Translations under genes and position numbers: made by a program
Assembly (NCBI GenBank): GCA_964575715.1
Contig: CAZNSG010000257.1
Location: 1-10,012 of the forward strand
DNA: 10,012 nt
Reading direction: 5' to 3'
From: PNAI01 sp964575715
GTDB taxonomy: Bacteria > Pseudomonadota > Alphaproteobacteria > Rhizobiales > Xanthobacteraceae
Part shown: in pieces, positions 1 through 9,632 of the stretch
How positions within the stretch are numbered: the stretch's first letter is position 1
Layout of the letters: each line of letters starts with the position of its first letter
The notes under the pieces: generated by a model
The model's database searches: none
The model's input: only the letters and a program-made list of their open reading frames with translations
Told to the model about the DNA's origin: nothing

Positions 1-150
1 ACCCCGCGGCGAAATCCCCATAGCGCCCGCGGCAACCTCTGCCCGTAACCGACCGCGATTTCGTGCCTTGGCGCTTTTCGGACGCCGGTCGTCGGAGCGC
101 GTGGATGGCGCCGTCATGCCGGCATCCGAAAACCTGCACAAGAGCAGTCA
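1..150 (-). other. Unassigned stretch at window edge, possible gene start
   Basis: No recognisable gene. On the minus strand an ATG at 117 opens a frame that runs off the left edge (39 codons, beginning MTAPSTRSDDRRPKSAKARN), rich in Arg, Lys and Ala like a disordered basic N-terminus. A second minus frame from the ATG at 151 is also open to the edge, so openness alone proves nothing here. Neither start has a clear Shine-Dalgarno sequence. A perfect 10-bp palindrome, ATGCCGGCAT, lies at 116-125 over the first ATG. I cannot assign a family, and the stretch may be non-coding. Confidence 0.15.
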
Positions 151-321
151 TCACTTCTGTCGGGGAGGTGCCGAATAGCTCAAATCGGCGGGAGATATCG
201 GCGCAAAGGAAATGCCAACATAATCCATGCCATGTCCGATGAGTGCGCGCTCGATATAATTCCCCGACAAGATTATCAACGAATCCTCTGTCAAAATATC
301 GTGGCGCAACAGCATTTGCGC
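151..321 (-). pseudogene. Decayed fragment of a feruloyl-CoA synthase-like AMP-binding ligase
   Basis: Reading the minus strand from 321 down to a TGA at 151-153 gives a short peptide containing the blocks ILSGN, ALIG and FAPIS. Aligned by eye without gaps to residues 92-134 of the intact ligase encoded at 7597-9465, 16 of 43 residues are identical. These include the ILSGN-x-I block (ILSGNYI here, ILSGNAI in the intact protein) and the APIS block, both features of the feruloyl-CoA synthase family N-terminal half. The frame has no start of its own: it stays open upstream through 363 and into the 3' end of livF. Homology ends near 175-193 and a stop follows. Roughly 90 N-terminal and nearly 500 C-terminal residues are missing. 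Base composition is more AT-rich than the neighbouring genes, as expected of drifting sequence. It lies just after livF on the same strand, so a ligase gene may once have closed this operon. The alternative is a chance match, which the ungapped co-linear blocks make unlikely. Confidence 0.68.
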
Positions 322-365
322 GGAAAGTGACCGAAATAAAATGATATGCTTTAGCGTAGGCCAGC

Positions 366-1070
366 CTAGAGTCCTAGATAAGCTTGGCGGACGCGATCAT
401 CGGCCAGCAAGGACTCGCCTGTGCCCGACAGCGTGATACGCCCATTCTCCAGCACATAGGCGCGGCTTGCGAGTTTCAACGACACCGCGACGTTCTGTTC
501 GACCAGCACGCAGGTCAGTCCTTCGCGGTTGAGATCGCGAATGGTTTTCAGCACGCTTTGCACCACCGTCGGCGCCAAGCCGAGTGACGGCTCGTCAAAC
601 ATCACCAATTCCGGCGCCCCCATCAGGCAGCGGCCGATCGCGAGCATCTGCTGTTCGCCGCCTGACAGCGTGCCGGCTAACTGGCGTTGCCGCTCGACCA
701 GATTCGGAAATAGTGTAAATACTCGCTCAAGATTGCGTTCGCGCTGCGCCCGGGCGCGCGGCAGCAGCGCGCCCATCGCGAGATTTTCCGCGACCGAAAG
801 CGTCGGGAAAATCTGGCGTCCCTCGGCCACCTGACCGACACCGAGATTGCAGACGCGATAACTTGGCCAGCCACCGATGTCGGTGCCGCGATAAACGATG
901 CGGCCTGCCGCCGGCCGAAGAATGCCCGCGATCGTACGGATGAGCGATGTTTTGCCAGCGCCGTTTGCACCGACGATGGCAATGATCGCGCCCTCATCAA
1001 CGTCGAGGGACACGCCGTCGAGTGCCTGCGCATCGCCATAGTACACATTGAGGTTCTCGATCTTCAGCAT
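366..1070 (-). CDS. livF: Liv-type (HAAT) ABC transporter ATP-binding protein LivF
   Basis: Cytoplasmic ATPase, one of the two nucleotide-binding subunits that drive import through the LivH/LivM channel. The 234-residue length is normal for LivF. Visible motifs are Walker A GANGAGKT (34-41), the LivF-type VAEGRQIFP segment (81-89) in the Q-loop region, a full ABC signature LSGGEQQ (135-141), Walker B LVMFDEP (155-161) and the switch segment LVEQN (189-193), where LivF proteins normally carry Gln in place of His. The ATG at 1070 shares its A with the livG stop (TGATG), and a GGAAG lies about 10 bases upstream inside livG, which suggests translational coupling. It is the last intact gene of the operon; no clear terminator with a T-run follows its TAG. 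Transported substrate cannot be read from this subunit. Confidence 0.95.
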   Translation of the reverse strand: MLKIENLNVYYGDAQALDGVSLDVDEGAIIAIVGANGAGKTSLIRTIAGILRPAAGRIVYRGTDIGGWPSYRVCNLGVGQVAEGRQIFPTLSVAENLAMGALLPRARAQRERNLERVFTLFPNLVERQRQLAGTLSGGEQQMLAIGRCLMGAPELVMFDEPSLGLAPTVVQSVLKTIRDLNREGLTCVLVEQNVAVSLKLASRAYVLENGRITLSGTGESLLADDRVRQAYLGL

Positions 1071-1798
1071 CAGGCGACTGCTTCCGTGCCGAGATAAGAA
1101 TTGATCACCGCCGGTTCACGCACGACAGCCTCGGGGACGCCTTCTGCAATGGCGGCGCCATGATGCAGCACTAGCATGCGCGAGGCGAGCGCCATCACCG
1201 CCCGCATCACGTGCTCGATCAACAGGATGGTAATGCCGGTTTCGCGGTTGAGCTCGCGCAGGACCGCGACAATCCTGTCGGTCTCGGTCGGGCGCAGGCC
1301 TGCCATGACTTCGTCGAGCAGCAGCAGTTTCGGGTCGGTGGCGAGCGCGCGCGCAACCTCGAGCCGCTTGCGGTCCGGCAGCGTCAGCGCCGAGGCGGGC
1401 AGCGCCCGCTTGTCGTACAAATCGAGGCGCCGGAGCACTTCTTGCGCGCGCGCGCGCGCGGCGCTCACCTGCCCGCGGCGCAACAGCGCGCCGACCATCA
1501 CATTGACCTCCACGCTCAGCGCCGGAAACGGCCGCACCAGCTGAAAAGTCCGGCCGATACCGCGCCGGCAAATCCGGTCGGGCGGGTGCCCGTCGATCCG
1601 CTCGCCGGCAAAAGTGATCGTACCGCCATCGGGCACAAATTCACCGGCGATCATGTTGAACAAAGTGGTCTTGCCCGCGCCGTTTGGGCCGACCACCGCA
1701 TATATCGCGCCCTGGGGCACTTCGAAATTGACACAATCGACCGCGACCAATCCGCGGAAGTGCTTACTGACGTCGTTGACCAACAGGAGCGCGCTCAT
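1070..1798 (-). CDS. livG: Liv-type (HAAT) ABC transporter ATP-binding protein LivG
   Basis: Second cytoplasmic ATPase of the importer, 242 residues from the chosen ATG at 1798. The frame is open further upstream (to 1882), but the internal ATG gives the usual LivG N-terminus (MSALLLVNDVSKHFRGLVAV) and forms the ATGA overlap with the livM stop, so the upstream extension inside livM is rejected. Motifs: Walker A GPNGAGKTT (37-45), Q-loop Gln in RTFQ (86), Walker B LLLLDEVMAGL (158-168) with the catalytic Glu at 163, and switch His in IEHVM (196). The ABC signature is degenerate: LTLPDRKRLEVARAL (138-152) replaces LSGGQ. Some LivG proteins have departures here, so loss of function is not implied. 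A GC dinucleotide run at 1444-1458 encodes the ARARA stretch. Confidence 0.94.
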   Translation of the reverse strand: MSALLLVNDVSKHFRGLVAVDCVNFEVPQGAIYAVVGPNGAGKTTLFNMIAGEFVPDGGTITFAGERIDGHPPDRICRRGIGRTFQLVRPFPALSVEVNVMVGALLRRGQVSAARARAQEVLRRLDLYDKRALPASALTLPDRKRLEVARALATDPKLLLLDEVMAGLRPTETDRIVAVLRELNRETGITILLIEHVMRAVMALASRMLVLHHGAAIAEGVPEAVVREPAVINSYLGTEAVA

Positions 1799-2799
1799 TG
1801 TTTTGGTTCCGCCAGTCGGAGCCGCCGAGCAAGCCATGGCCAAATGCCATCTGGCACCGCCACGACGACGAGCAGCAGGCAAATTCCGTAGAAAACCTGT
1901 TTGGCTCCTGGTAAATCCACACCGAAAGCGGCCAGCATGGCAGTCAAGGTTTCCGCCAGCCCCGTCAGCACAAATGCGCCCAGGATAGGTCCGAATAGTG
2001 TGCCGACGCCGCCGATGATGGGTCCAAGAATCAGTTCAATCGATCGCGCAATATGGAAGACCTGCTCTGGAAACAGATTGTTGTAGAAAAACGCGTAGAA
2101 CATGCCAGCGAATGACGACATGCCGGCTGAAATCACCACCGCATACATCTTGTAACGAAACGTATCGATGCCGGTTGCGCGCGCGGCCTGCTCGTCCTCG
2201 CGGATTGCCTGCCAGAAATATCCGATCCGGCTGCACAGCAGGAAACGGCAGGCAATGAATAACAGCACCGTCGCTGCCAGAATAACGTAATAGAACATCG
2301 ACGGTGCGCCGCGCAGCAGCCACAGGTCATTGTGGGTGTATTGCTTGACCGGCAGAAAGAATCCAGCCGAACCGCCGACCCAGCCGAAATGATCGAATCC
2401 GATGCGCGCGAATTCGGCAAACGCAATGGTCAGGATGGCAAAATAGACGCCCGCGACCCCAAAGCGAAACGCGAGAAAGCCGATGATCGCACCGCACGCC
2501 ATCGTGAGCGGAACGGCGACCAGCAATCCGATCCACGGTCCGATGCCGAAGTGAATGTAGAGCGCGGCCGCGGCATAGCCGCCGAGCCCGACGTAGATCG
2601 CATGACCGAGCGAGAGCTGGCCGGCGAATCCCATCATGATGTTCCATGCCTGCCCGAGATAGGCGAAATAGAGAATGAGAATGAGGACGGTCAGGAAATA
2701 GTCGTTGACGAGGAGCGGCGCTATCACCATGGCGGCCAGCAACATCGCAAGCAGCAGCAAAGCGCGGCGCGAAACACCTTCGATCAGCCGCGCGATCAT
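1795..2799 (-). CDS. livM: Liv-type (HAAT) ABC transporter permease LivM
   Basis: Inner-membrane permease subunit that pairs with LivH to form the translocation path. It has 334 residues with many hydrophobic segments (for example 13-31, 35-50, 86-110, 115-132, 168-186, 217-240, 255-280, 300-317). The LivM hallmark WNIMMGFAGQLSLGHAIYVG lies at 52-71, and the cytoplasmic coupling-loop motif AIREDEQAARATGID at 198-212, where the permease contacts the ATPases. The ATG at 2799 overlaps the livH stop by four bases (ATGA) and has AGGAAG just upstream as ribosome binding site. Its own stop overlaps the livG start in the same way. Length and motifs are normal; the C-terminus is a short basic tail. 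Confidence 0.95.
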   Translation of the reverse strand: MIARLIEGVSRRALLLLAMLLAAMVIAPLLVNDYFLTVLILILYFAYLGQAWNIMMGFAGQLSLGHAIYVGLGGYAAAALYIHFGIGPWIGLLVAVPLTMACGAIIGFLAFRFGVAGVYFAILTIAFAEFARIGFDHFGWVGGSAGFFLPVKQYTHNDLWLLRGAPSMFYYVILAATVLLFIACRFLLCSRIGYFWQAIREDEQAARATGIDTFRYKMYAVVISAGMSSFAGMFYAFFYNNLFPEQVFHIARSIELILGPIIGGVGTLFGPILGAFVLTGLAETLTAMLAAFGVDLPGAKQVFYGICLLLVVVAVPDGIWPWLARRLRLAEPKQ

Positions 2800-3668
2800 G
2801 ACGTCTTCCTGCCGAGGATGCCCTGCGGACGAAATAGCAGCACCAGCACCAGGATGGCGAAGGCGAACATGCTTTTGGCGGACGGCGTGAAAATCAGTCC
2901 GGCCAACGCTTCGGTGACGCCGATCAATACGCCGCCGAGCAGCGCGCCCGGCATCGAACCCAACCCACCGGTGATGACGATGACGAAGGCGAGCAGCGTA
3001 TAGACCGGCCCGACCTGCGGCGTGACGTCGATGATGAGCACCAGCACGGTGCCGGCCGCCCCGACGCAGGCCGCGCCCAACCCGAAGGTGAGCGCATAGA
3101 GCCGCTTGACGTCGAGCCCGACAGTGAGTGCACCGGTGTAGTTGTCTGCGCAGGCGCGGATGGCGGTTCCGATGTCCGTGTAGCGGAAGAAGGCAAATAG
3201 TGCGGCGGCGACCACAACGGCGGTGGCGGCGGCATACACCTTGGTCGCATCGACGATCAGGCTGCCGATCTGAAAGCTGTCGAATGCGTAAGTTGTACGG
3301 ACGCTCTGCGCATCCGGTCCAAAAATGATCAGCAGCACGTTGACGATGATGATCGCCAGCGCAACCAGAAGCAGGAACTGGCTATGCTCCGGCCGGGTGA
3401 TGAAGCGGTTGATCAGGCCGCTTTGCAGGATGTAGCCCAACGCGAACAGCACCGCCGCGATCGGCACCAGCATGATCAGCGGATCCAGACGCAAGGCAGA
3501 GAACAGGACCAATGCCATATACATGGCGATGGTCATCATCTCGCCGTGGGCAAAATTGACCACGCGCACCACGCCGAAGATCACGGAGAGCCCAAGCGCC
3601 ATCAGCCCGTAGACGAGGCCGGTTAAAATCCCGCTGACGGCCACGTTGAGATAGATTTCTGCCGGCAC
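2796..3668 (-). CDS. livH: Liv-type (HAAT) ABC transporter permease LivH
   Basis: Inner-membrane permease subunit, 290 residues, mostly hydrophobic helices. The LivH hallmark GVVRVVNFAHGEMM is at 32-45, and the coupling-loop motif AIRACADNYTGALTVGLDVKR spans 169-189. The C-terminal PQGILGRK (281-288) is also typical. The start is a GTG at 3668: it yields the expected family N-terminus (MPAEIYLNVAVSGILTGLVY) and has GGAA seven bases upstream, whereas the nearby ATG at 3681 is in another frame. A 64-base gap separates it from livK, the only non-overlapping junction of the operon. GTG plus a hairpin upstream could keep the membrane subunits below the level of the binding protein; that is inference. 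Confidence 0.94.
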   Translation of the reverse strand: MPAEIYLNVAVSGILTGLVYGLMALGLSVIFGVVRVVNFAHGEMMTIAMYMALVLFSALRLDPLIMLVPIAAVLFALGYILQSGLINRFITRPEHSQFLLLVALAIIIVNVLLIIFGPDAQSVRTTYAFDSFQIGSLIVDATKVYAAATAVVVAAALFAFFRYTDIGTAIRACADNYTGALTVGLDVKRLYALTFGLGAACVGAAGTVLVLIIDVTPQVGPVYTLLAFVIVITGGLGSMPGALLGGVLIGVTEALAGLIFTPSAKSMFAFAILVLVLLFRPQGILGRKTS

Positions 3669-3690
3669 CGGTCGATTCCATGATGCAATA

Positions 3691-3714
3691 CTCCGACCGC
3701 CCCCGCGGCCGGAG
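3691..3714 (-). promoter_or_regulatory. GC-rich intercistronic hairpin between livK and livH
   Basis: On the minus-strand transcript a 10-bp stem (CTCCGGCCGC paired with GCGGTCGGAG, one G-U pair) closes a GGGG loop. It starts 18 bases after the livK stop and is not followed by a U-run, so it does not look like a complete intrinsic terminator. Stem-loops after a binding-protein gene often protect the upstream mRNA or let only part of transcription continue, giving more binding protein than permease. That role is inferred here from position. Confidence 0.55.
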
Positions 3715-3732
3715 CAAGCATATTCGCGTCGT

Positions 3733-4992
3733 TCAGCCGCGCTTGTCGTACGGGTTCATCGGCCATTCCGGCTTGGCGTTCGCGGCCGCCTTTGGCGCGA
3801 TCGTGACAAGTTTACCGTCCCGGTTCTGAATCGCCGAGTTTTTCAGCTTGTCGTTCTGGCCCTTCTCGTTGAACTGAATACCGGGCCCTGGACTGACGTT
3901 GTCGGTGATATTTGTCTTACGGATCGCATCGGCGAGCGCCTTGGGATCGGTTGAGCCGGCGCGCTTGTAGGCGTCGGCGGCAACCAGCAGCGCTTCAAAC
4001 GTATAGACGTGATTGGTGTTGAGATTGATGCCAGGATGCGTTTTGGCGAGCGCGGCATCGAGTTGTTTGCTCATCTTCTTGTTGGGATCGTACCATGGCA
4101 CGAAGCTCATCGGCCCATCGGACAGCTTGGCGAGAGTCTTGAGATACTGATCCTCGTACCAGCCGGGCCCCATGCTGAGGACGGCCATCGGCGACCAGCG
4201 TTGCTTGATCAGTTCGCGTGTAACCAAAATGGCGTCGTTAAGACGGCTCACCATCAGCAATGCGTCCGCCCCGGTCGCCTTGGCTTTCGCCACCTCGACC
4301 GAGAGATCGCGCGCTGTCGGATCGTAAGCGATTGTCTCGGCGATCGTATACGGCATATTGAATTTCGGCATGATTGCTCCGATGCCGCCTTTCATCGCGG
4401 TGCCGAAGGTGTCGTTCACGTGCATGAACACCACGGACTTCGGTGCTCGGCCGGTGAGTTCGAAAATCTCTTTCTGATTGGCGAAAGCATCGGCGAGGAT
4501 TTGTCCCGCAACCGGGAAATTGCGGAATACGAACTTGTAACCCTGCTCGGTGATGGGCGGCGCCGCGGCAATGTTGATGACCAGCGGGATGCCCTTCTGC
4601 TCCGCCACTTGCGCGATTGCGGTCGTTTGTCCTGAGTCGAACGCGCCGACCAGCAACTGCGCGCCATCGGCAATCAATTTCTCTGCGCGGGCGCGGGCGA
4701 CTTCCACGTTGGTCTCGGTGTCGCCGTTCATGATCTGAAGGCCCGGCAGTCCCAGATCCTTGAGGATGCCAGCGGTGATATCGACGCCGCGCTGGCAGTC
4801 CTGTCCGATGCCGGCCTGCGCGCCGGAGCGCGGCAGCAGGACGCCGACTTTAAGCGCCGCTCCCTGCGCGCGAATGATGTTGAATGGCGCAGTGCCGGCG
4901 AGGAGTGCGGTGGCGCCGAGGCCGGCGCTGACGGTGCGGCGGCTGACGCGCGATGCGCCTGCAGTTGATTTGCGAGTCATTTCGCGGATCAT
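3733..4992 (-). CDS. livK: Liv-type (HAAT) ABC transporter substrate-binding protein
   Basis: Exported solute-binding protein of the Leu/Ile/Val-binding type (type I periplasmic fold, Peripla_BP_6 family), 419 residues. The N-terminus is a Tat-like signal: basic region, SRRTVS (17-22), hydrophobic stretch (about 23-38) and a likely cleavage near 42-46 (RAQGAALKVG follows). The mature part starts with the typical LKVGVLLPRSGAQAGIGQD and continues with lobe-1 segments such as LLVGAFDSGQTTAIAQVAEQ (about 104-123). The ATG at 4992 is preceded by AGAGGA with an eight-base gap, which favours it over the ATG at 4980. It is the first gene of the operon and is transcribed away from the fatty-acid/aromatic CoA genes. 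Ligands of this family include amino acids, amides and aromatic acids. The neighbouring feruloyl-CoA synthase-type ligase makes a phenylpropanoid or other aromatic acid plausible, but the sequence does not fix the ligand. The symbol is by family only. Confidence 0.9.
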   Translation of the reverse strand: MIREMTRKSTAGASRVSRRTVSAGLGATALLAGTAPFNIIRAQGAALKVGVLLPRSGAQAGIGQDCQRGVDITAGILKDLGLPGLQIMNGDTETNVEVARARAEKLIADGAQLLVGAFDSGQTTAIAQVAEQKGIPLVINIAAAPPITEQGYKFVFRNFPVAGQILADAFANQKEIFELTGRAPKSVVFMHVNDTFGTAMKGGIGAIMPKFNMPYTIAETIAYDPTARDLSVEVAKAKATGADALLMVSRLNDAILVTRELIKQRWSPMAVLSMGPGWYEDQYLKTLAKLSDGPMSFVPWYDPNKKMSKQLDAALAKTHPGINLNTNHVYTFEALLVAADAYKRAGSTDPKALADAIRKTNITDNVSPGPGIQFNEKGQNDKLKNSAIQNRDGKLVTIAPKAAANAKPEWPMNPYDKRG

Positions 4993-5161
4993 GTTTTGTG
5001 TCCTCTCTATCGATCCGCGCCGCGGTGAACGGCACGGTGTCGAATTTTCCCTTGATTCAATCTACAAGGTAGCAACGGAAAAAGCACCACGGCAGATGTG
5101 TGCCGCGGCCGGTGCCCATGCACCATCCCGGCGATAGTATATGGGTAGGGTCGCCAATTGT

Positions 5162-5191
5162 ATTGTTGATCGGGACAACAAATTTCGTCAA
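5162..5191 (-). promoter_or_regulatory. Candidate sigma-70-type promoter for the liv operon
   Basis: On the minus strand TTGACG (plus 5186-5191, five of six consensus bases) is followed after 18 bases by AACAAT (plus 5162-5167, four of six). A start near 5155 would leave a leader of about 160 bases before livK. The spacer contains the inverted repeat at 5163-5181. Prediction by eye only. Confidence 0.35.
5163..5181. promoter_or_regulatory. Inverted repeat, candidate operator in the divergent control region
   Basis: TTGTTG-N7-CAACAA, a perfect 6-bp dyad with a seven-base centre. It lies where the -35 of the rightward promoter would be and inside the spacer and -10 of the leftward one, so a bound dimeric regulator could control both. 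A direct repeat CGTCA-N10-CGTCA at 5186-5205 follows. No regulator gene is in the window, so the family of the binding protein is unknown. Confidence 0.35.
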
Positions 5192-5192
5192 C

Positions 5193-5198
5193 TATAAT
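5193..5198 (+). promoter_or_regulatory. Candidate -10 box for the rightward CoA-catabolism genes
   Basis: A perfect TATAAT without a good -35 at 16-18 bases; the best partial match is GGGACA at 5172-5177 with a short 15-base spacer. This fits a promoter that needs an activator or is controlled at the overlapping inverted repeat. A start near 5205 would give a leader of about 165 bases. The rest of 4993-5370 holds short palindromes only (TTGATTCAA at 5052-5060; GGTGC-N4-GCACC at 5111-5124) and no gene. Confidence 0.4.
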
Positions 5199-5370
5199 AT
5201 CGTCACAGCTCGGCGAATAGGCCGGGCTTGTTTTGATGATCTCACGAAGCATAGAAATTGCCGGTTCCTGCACGAAAATCCGCACGATGGGTCTTGGCCG
5301 CTCCCGCGCGCAGCCGAGGCGGGAAAAGAATGAATTGAGCGACCCAAGAGATGACCGAAAGAACCATGCA

Positions 5371-7494
<2,124 letters not shown>

Positions 7495-7544
7495 ATTAGA
7501 GTTGCACGCGGCTTTCGGCCAAGATGAGGCATTGAATTCGGTAT

Positions 7545-7563
7545 CTCTCTCACTTAGGGAGAG
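7545..7563 (+). other. Intergenic hairpin between the beta-oxidation gene and the ligase gene
   Basis: CTCTCTC-ACTTA-GGGAGAG forms a 7-bp stem with one G-U pair and a five-base loop. No T-run follows, so it is not a standard terminator. It sits about 34 bases before the ligase start and could affect mRNA stability or ligase expression. Confidence 0.35.
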
Positions 7564-7596
7564 TCCGCATAGCGAGAGCAAGGTTAAAGGGTGAAC

Positions 7597-9465
7597 ATGC
7601 CGCAGGCCGCGTCCATTTCGTCTTCATCGGCGCGTGCGCCGCTCCGTTCAATTTGCTATGCGCCAGCGCTCGTTGAGCAAACCACGACAATGGACGGATC
7701 GATCCTGTTGCAATCCAAGATGCCACTTGGACCGTTTGAGCCGAACCTGGTGAATGTGTTCCGCGCCGCCGTTGAGCGCGCGCCGTCTCGCATCTTCCTC
7801 GCTGAACGAAGCGGCAACGTTTGGCGCAGACTCACCTACGAGCAGGCGCGCGGGCTGGTTGATGCCATTGCCGCATCATTGATCGAGCGCGGGATTTCCG
7901 CCGATCGCCCGATCATGATCCTATCCGGCAATGCGATCGACCATGCGCTGCTCATGCTCGCTGGTTGCACGGCCGGAGTTCCCGTTGCTCCGATCTCTGT
8001 GGCTTATTCGCTGCAGAGCCAGGATCACGGCAAGCTCAAGTATATTGCCGAGCTGCTCAATCCCGGTCTTGTTTACGTCGCCGATACGGCGCCTTTCGGG
8101 AAGGCGCTTGCTGCGCTCGATCTCTCCAACACGGCACTGGTGGCGAGCGAGAATGGCGCGAATCTTGATGGTGTTACACCGTTCAATCAGCTCGCCGCAT
8201 TGAGACTCGGACAAGACGTCGAGACGGCGGTCGCATCCATCGGTCCCGACACGGTCGCAAAAATTCTGTTCACTTCGGGTTCGACCGGTTTGCCCAAGGG
8301 CGTCATCAACACCCACCGTATGTTGACGGCGAACCAGCAGCAGCTTGCGCAGATATGGCCATTCATCGCGGAGCAGCCGCTGGTGCTTGTCGATTGGTTG
8401 CCCTGGAATCACACGTTCGGCGGTAACCACAACTTCAACATGGCGCTGCGCCACGCCGGCACGTTTTACATCGATGCAGGCAAGCCGCTGCCTGCCCTCG
8501 TCGGCGAGACCGTGCGCAACCTTGGAGAAATCTCACCGACAATCTATTTCAATGTTCCGGCCGGATACGCTGCGCTGCTGCCGTATCTCGAAAAGAATAA
8601 CGCGCTGGCGGAATCGTTCTTCAGCAAGCTGCGGATGATCTTCTATGCCGGCGCCGCACTTCCGCAGGATCTATGGACGCGGCTTGAAGCGGTATCGGTG
8701 CGCACGACTGGCATGCGCATTCCGATGACGTCGTCATGGGGCACGACCGAGACGGCGCCGGCCGCCACGGCCGCGCACTTTCTTATCGATCAAGCTGGGG
8801 TTATCGGAGTGCCGCTGCCCGGTGTGCAGGTCAAGCTCGTCCCGGCAGGCGCTAAGACCGAAATACGGGTGCGCGGACCCAATGTATCGCCGGGCTATTG
8901 GAAACGTTCCGACCTTACGGCCGCGGCCTATGACGAAGAAAAGTTCTACAAGCCGGGTGATGCGGTGCGCCTGGCCGATCCGGCCGACCCGGCCAAAGGG
9001 CTCATATTTGACGGCCGGCTTGCGGAAGATTTCAAGCTGATGACCGGCACTTGGGTCAATGTCGGGACATTGCGCATCGGAACACTCGCCGCCTGTGCCC
9101 CAGTGCTACAGGATGCGATCATTGCGGGAGACAACCAAGAATTCGTCGGCATGCTGGCCTGGCTCAACATTGCCGGCTGCCAGGCCCTCGTCGGCGATGC
9201 CATTCCGAACGCCCCGCGCGATCTTTGCCGCCATCCGGCGGTGCGCGAGCACGTTGCACACGCAATGACGCGGTGGAACAACGAACAATTGGGCTCCAGC
9301 ACGCGGATCATGCGGATTCTTATTTTAGCCGACGCGCCGTCGATCGACGCCAATGAAATCACCGACAAAGGCTACATCAATCAGCGTCTGGCGCTCGAGC
9401 GGCGCCGGGCCGACGTCGAGCGATTATTCGCCGACGTCCCCGATGATGCGGTGATAATTATTTGA
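7597..9465 (+). CDS. fcs: Feruloyl-CoA synthase-type AMP-forming acid:CoA ligase
   Basis: ANL-superfamily adenylating enzyme that activates a carboxylic acid with ATP and joins it to CoA; this subfamily is annotated as feruloyl-CoA synthase (ferulate, p-coumarate and similar acids). 622 residues from the ATG at 7597, which has AAAGGG five bases upstream; a GTG two codons earlier (7591) is possible but overlaps that site. Motifs: ILSGNAIDHALL (108-119), P-loop ILFTSGSTGLPKG (223-235), the subfamily-typical LVDWLPWNHTFGGNHNF (264-280), YFNVPAGYAALLP (317-329), adenylate-binding SSWGTTETAPAA (379-390), hinge region FDGRLAEDFKLMTGTWVNVG (471-490) and the C-terminal catalytic-lysine segment EITDKGYINQR (587-597, K591). 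All core motifs are intact, so the enzyme should be active. No signal peptide; cytoplasmic. It follows the bifunctional beta-oxidation gene on the same strand. The exact acid is not fixed by sequence. Confidence 0.92.
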   Translation: MPQAASISSSSARAPLRSICYAPALVEQTTTMDGSILLQSKMPLGPFEPNLVNVFRAAVERAPSRIFLAERSGNVWRRLTYEQARGLVDAIAASLIERGISADRPIMILSGNAIDHALLMLAGCTAGVPVAPISVAYSLQSQDHGKLKYIAELLNPGLVYVADTAPFGKALAALDLSNTALVASENGANLDGVTPFNQLAALRLGQDVETAVASIGPDTVAKILFTSGSTGLPKGVINTHRMLTANQQQLAQIWPFIAEQPLVLVDWLPWNHTFGGNHNFNMALRHAGTFYIDAGKPLPALVGETVRNLGEISPTIYFNVPAGYAALLPYLEKNNALAESFFSKLRMIFYAGAALPQDLWTRLEAVSVRTTGMRIPMTSSWGTTETAPAATAAHFLIDQAGVIGVPLPGVQVKLVPAGAKTEIRVRGPNVSPGYWKRSDLTAAAYDEEKFYKPGDAVRLADPADPAKGLIFDGRLAEDFKLMTGTWVNVGTLRIGTLAACAPVLQDAIIAGDNQEFVGMLAWLNIAGCQALVGDAIPNAPRDLCRHPAVREHVAHAMTRWNNEQLGSSTRIMRILILADAPSIDANEITDKGYINQRLALERRRADVERLFADVPDDAVIII

Positions 9466-9632
9466 ACCGCGTCAAAGACTCGAGTGCAATCTACGTTACG
9501 CGACATCTCATGTGCTCGATGGGCGCGCCCGGCGTCCCGCCGTTCGCGGTCTTGCACCTCAGCCGACATTCCCTAGATGAACTCTGCAACGGCGTGGACG
9601 ATAACAGTCGGCGAGGTTCGCCGGAATCCACA

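Noticed and set aside
1799..1882. In-frame upstream extension of livG
   Set aside because: It would overlap livM by 28 codons; the ATG at 1798 gives the standard N-terminus and the ATGA junction.
1211..1891. Plus-strand open frame (226 codons) opposite livG and the livM end
   Set aside because: It spans two confidently identified minus-strand genes and has no family features.
2332..3003. Plus-strand open frame (223 codons) opposite livM and livH
   Set aside because: The product is a low-complexity charged shadow with no motif, while the minus strand encodes clear permease hallmarks.
4009..4635. Plus-strand open frame (208 codons) opposite the binding-protein gene
   Set aside because: His- and Arg-rich shadow of the real gene, with no domain recognised.
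5233..5370. In-frame 46-codon N-terminal extension of the bifunctional enzyme
   Set aside because: Its sequence does not resemble a crotonase domain or a targeting signal, and the family N-terminus begins at the ATG at 5371.
9521..9530. Palindrome GGGCGCGCCC after the ligase gene, considered as a terminator
   Set aside because: There is no loop or T-run; it is more likely an ordinary GC-rich palindrome.
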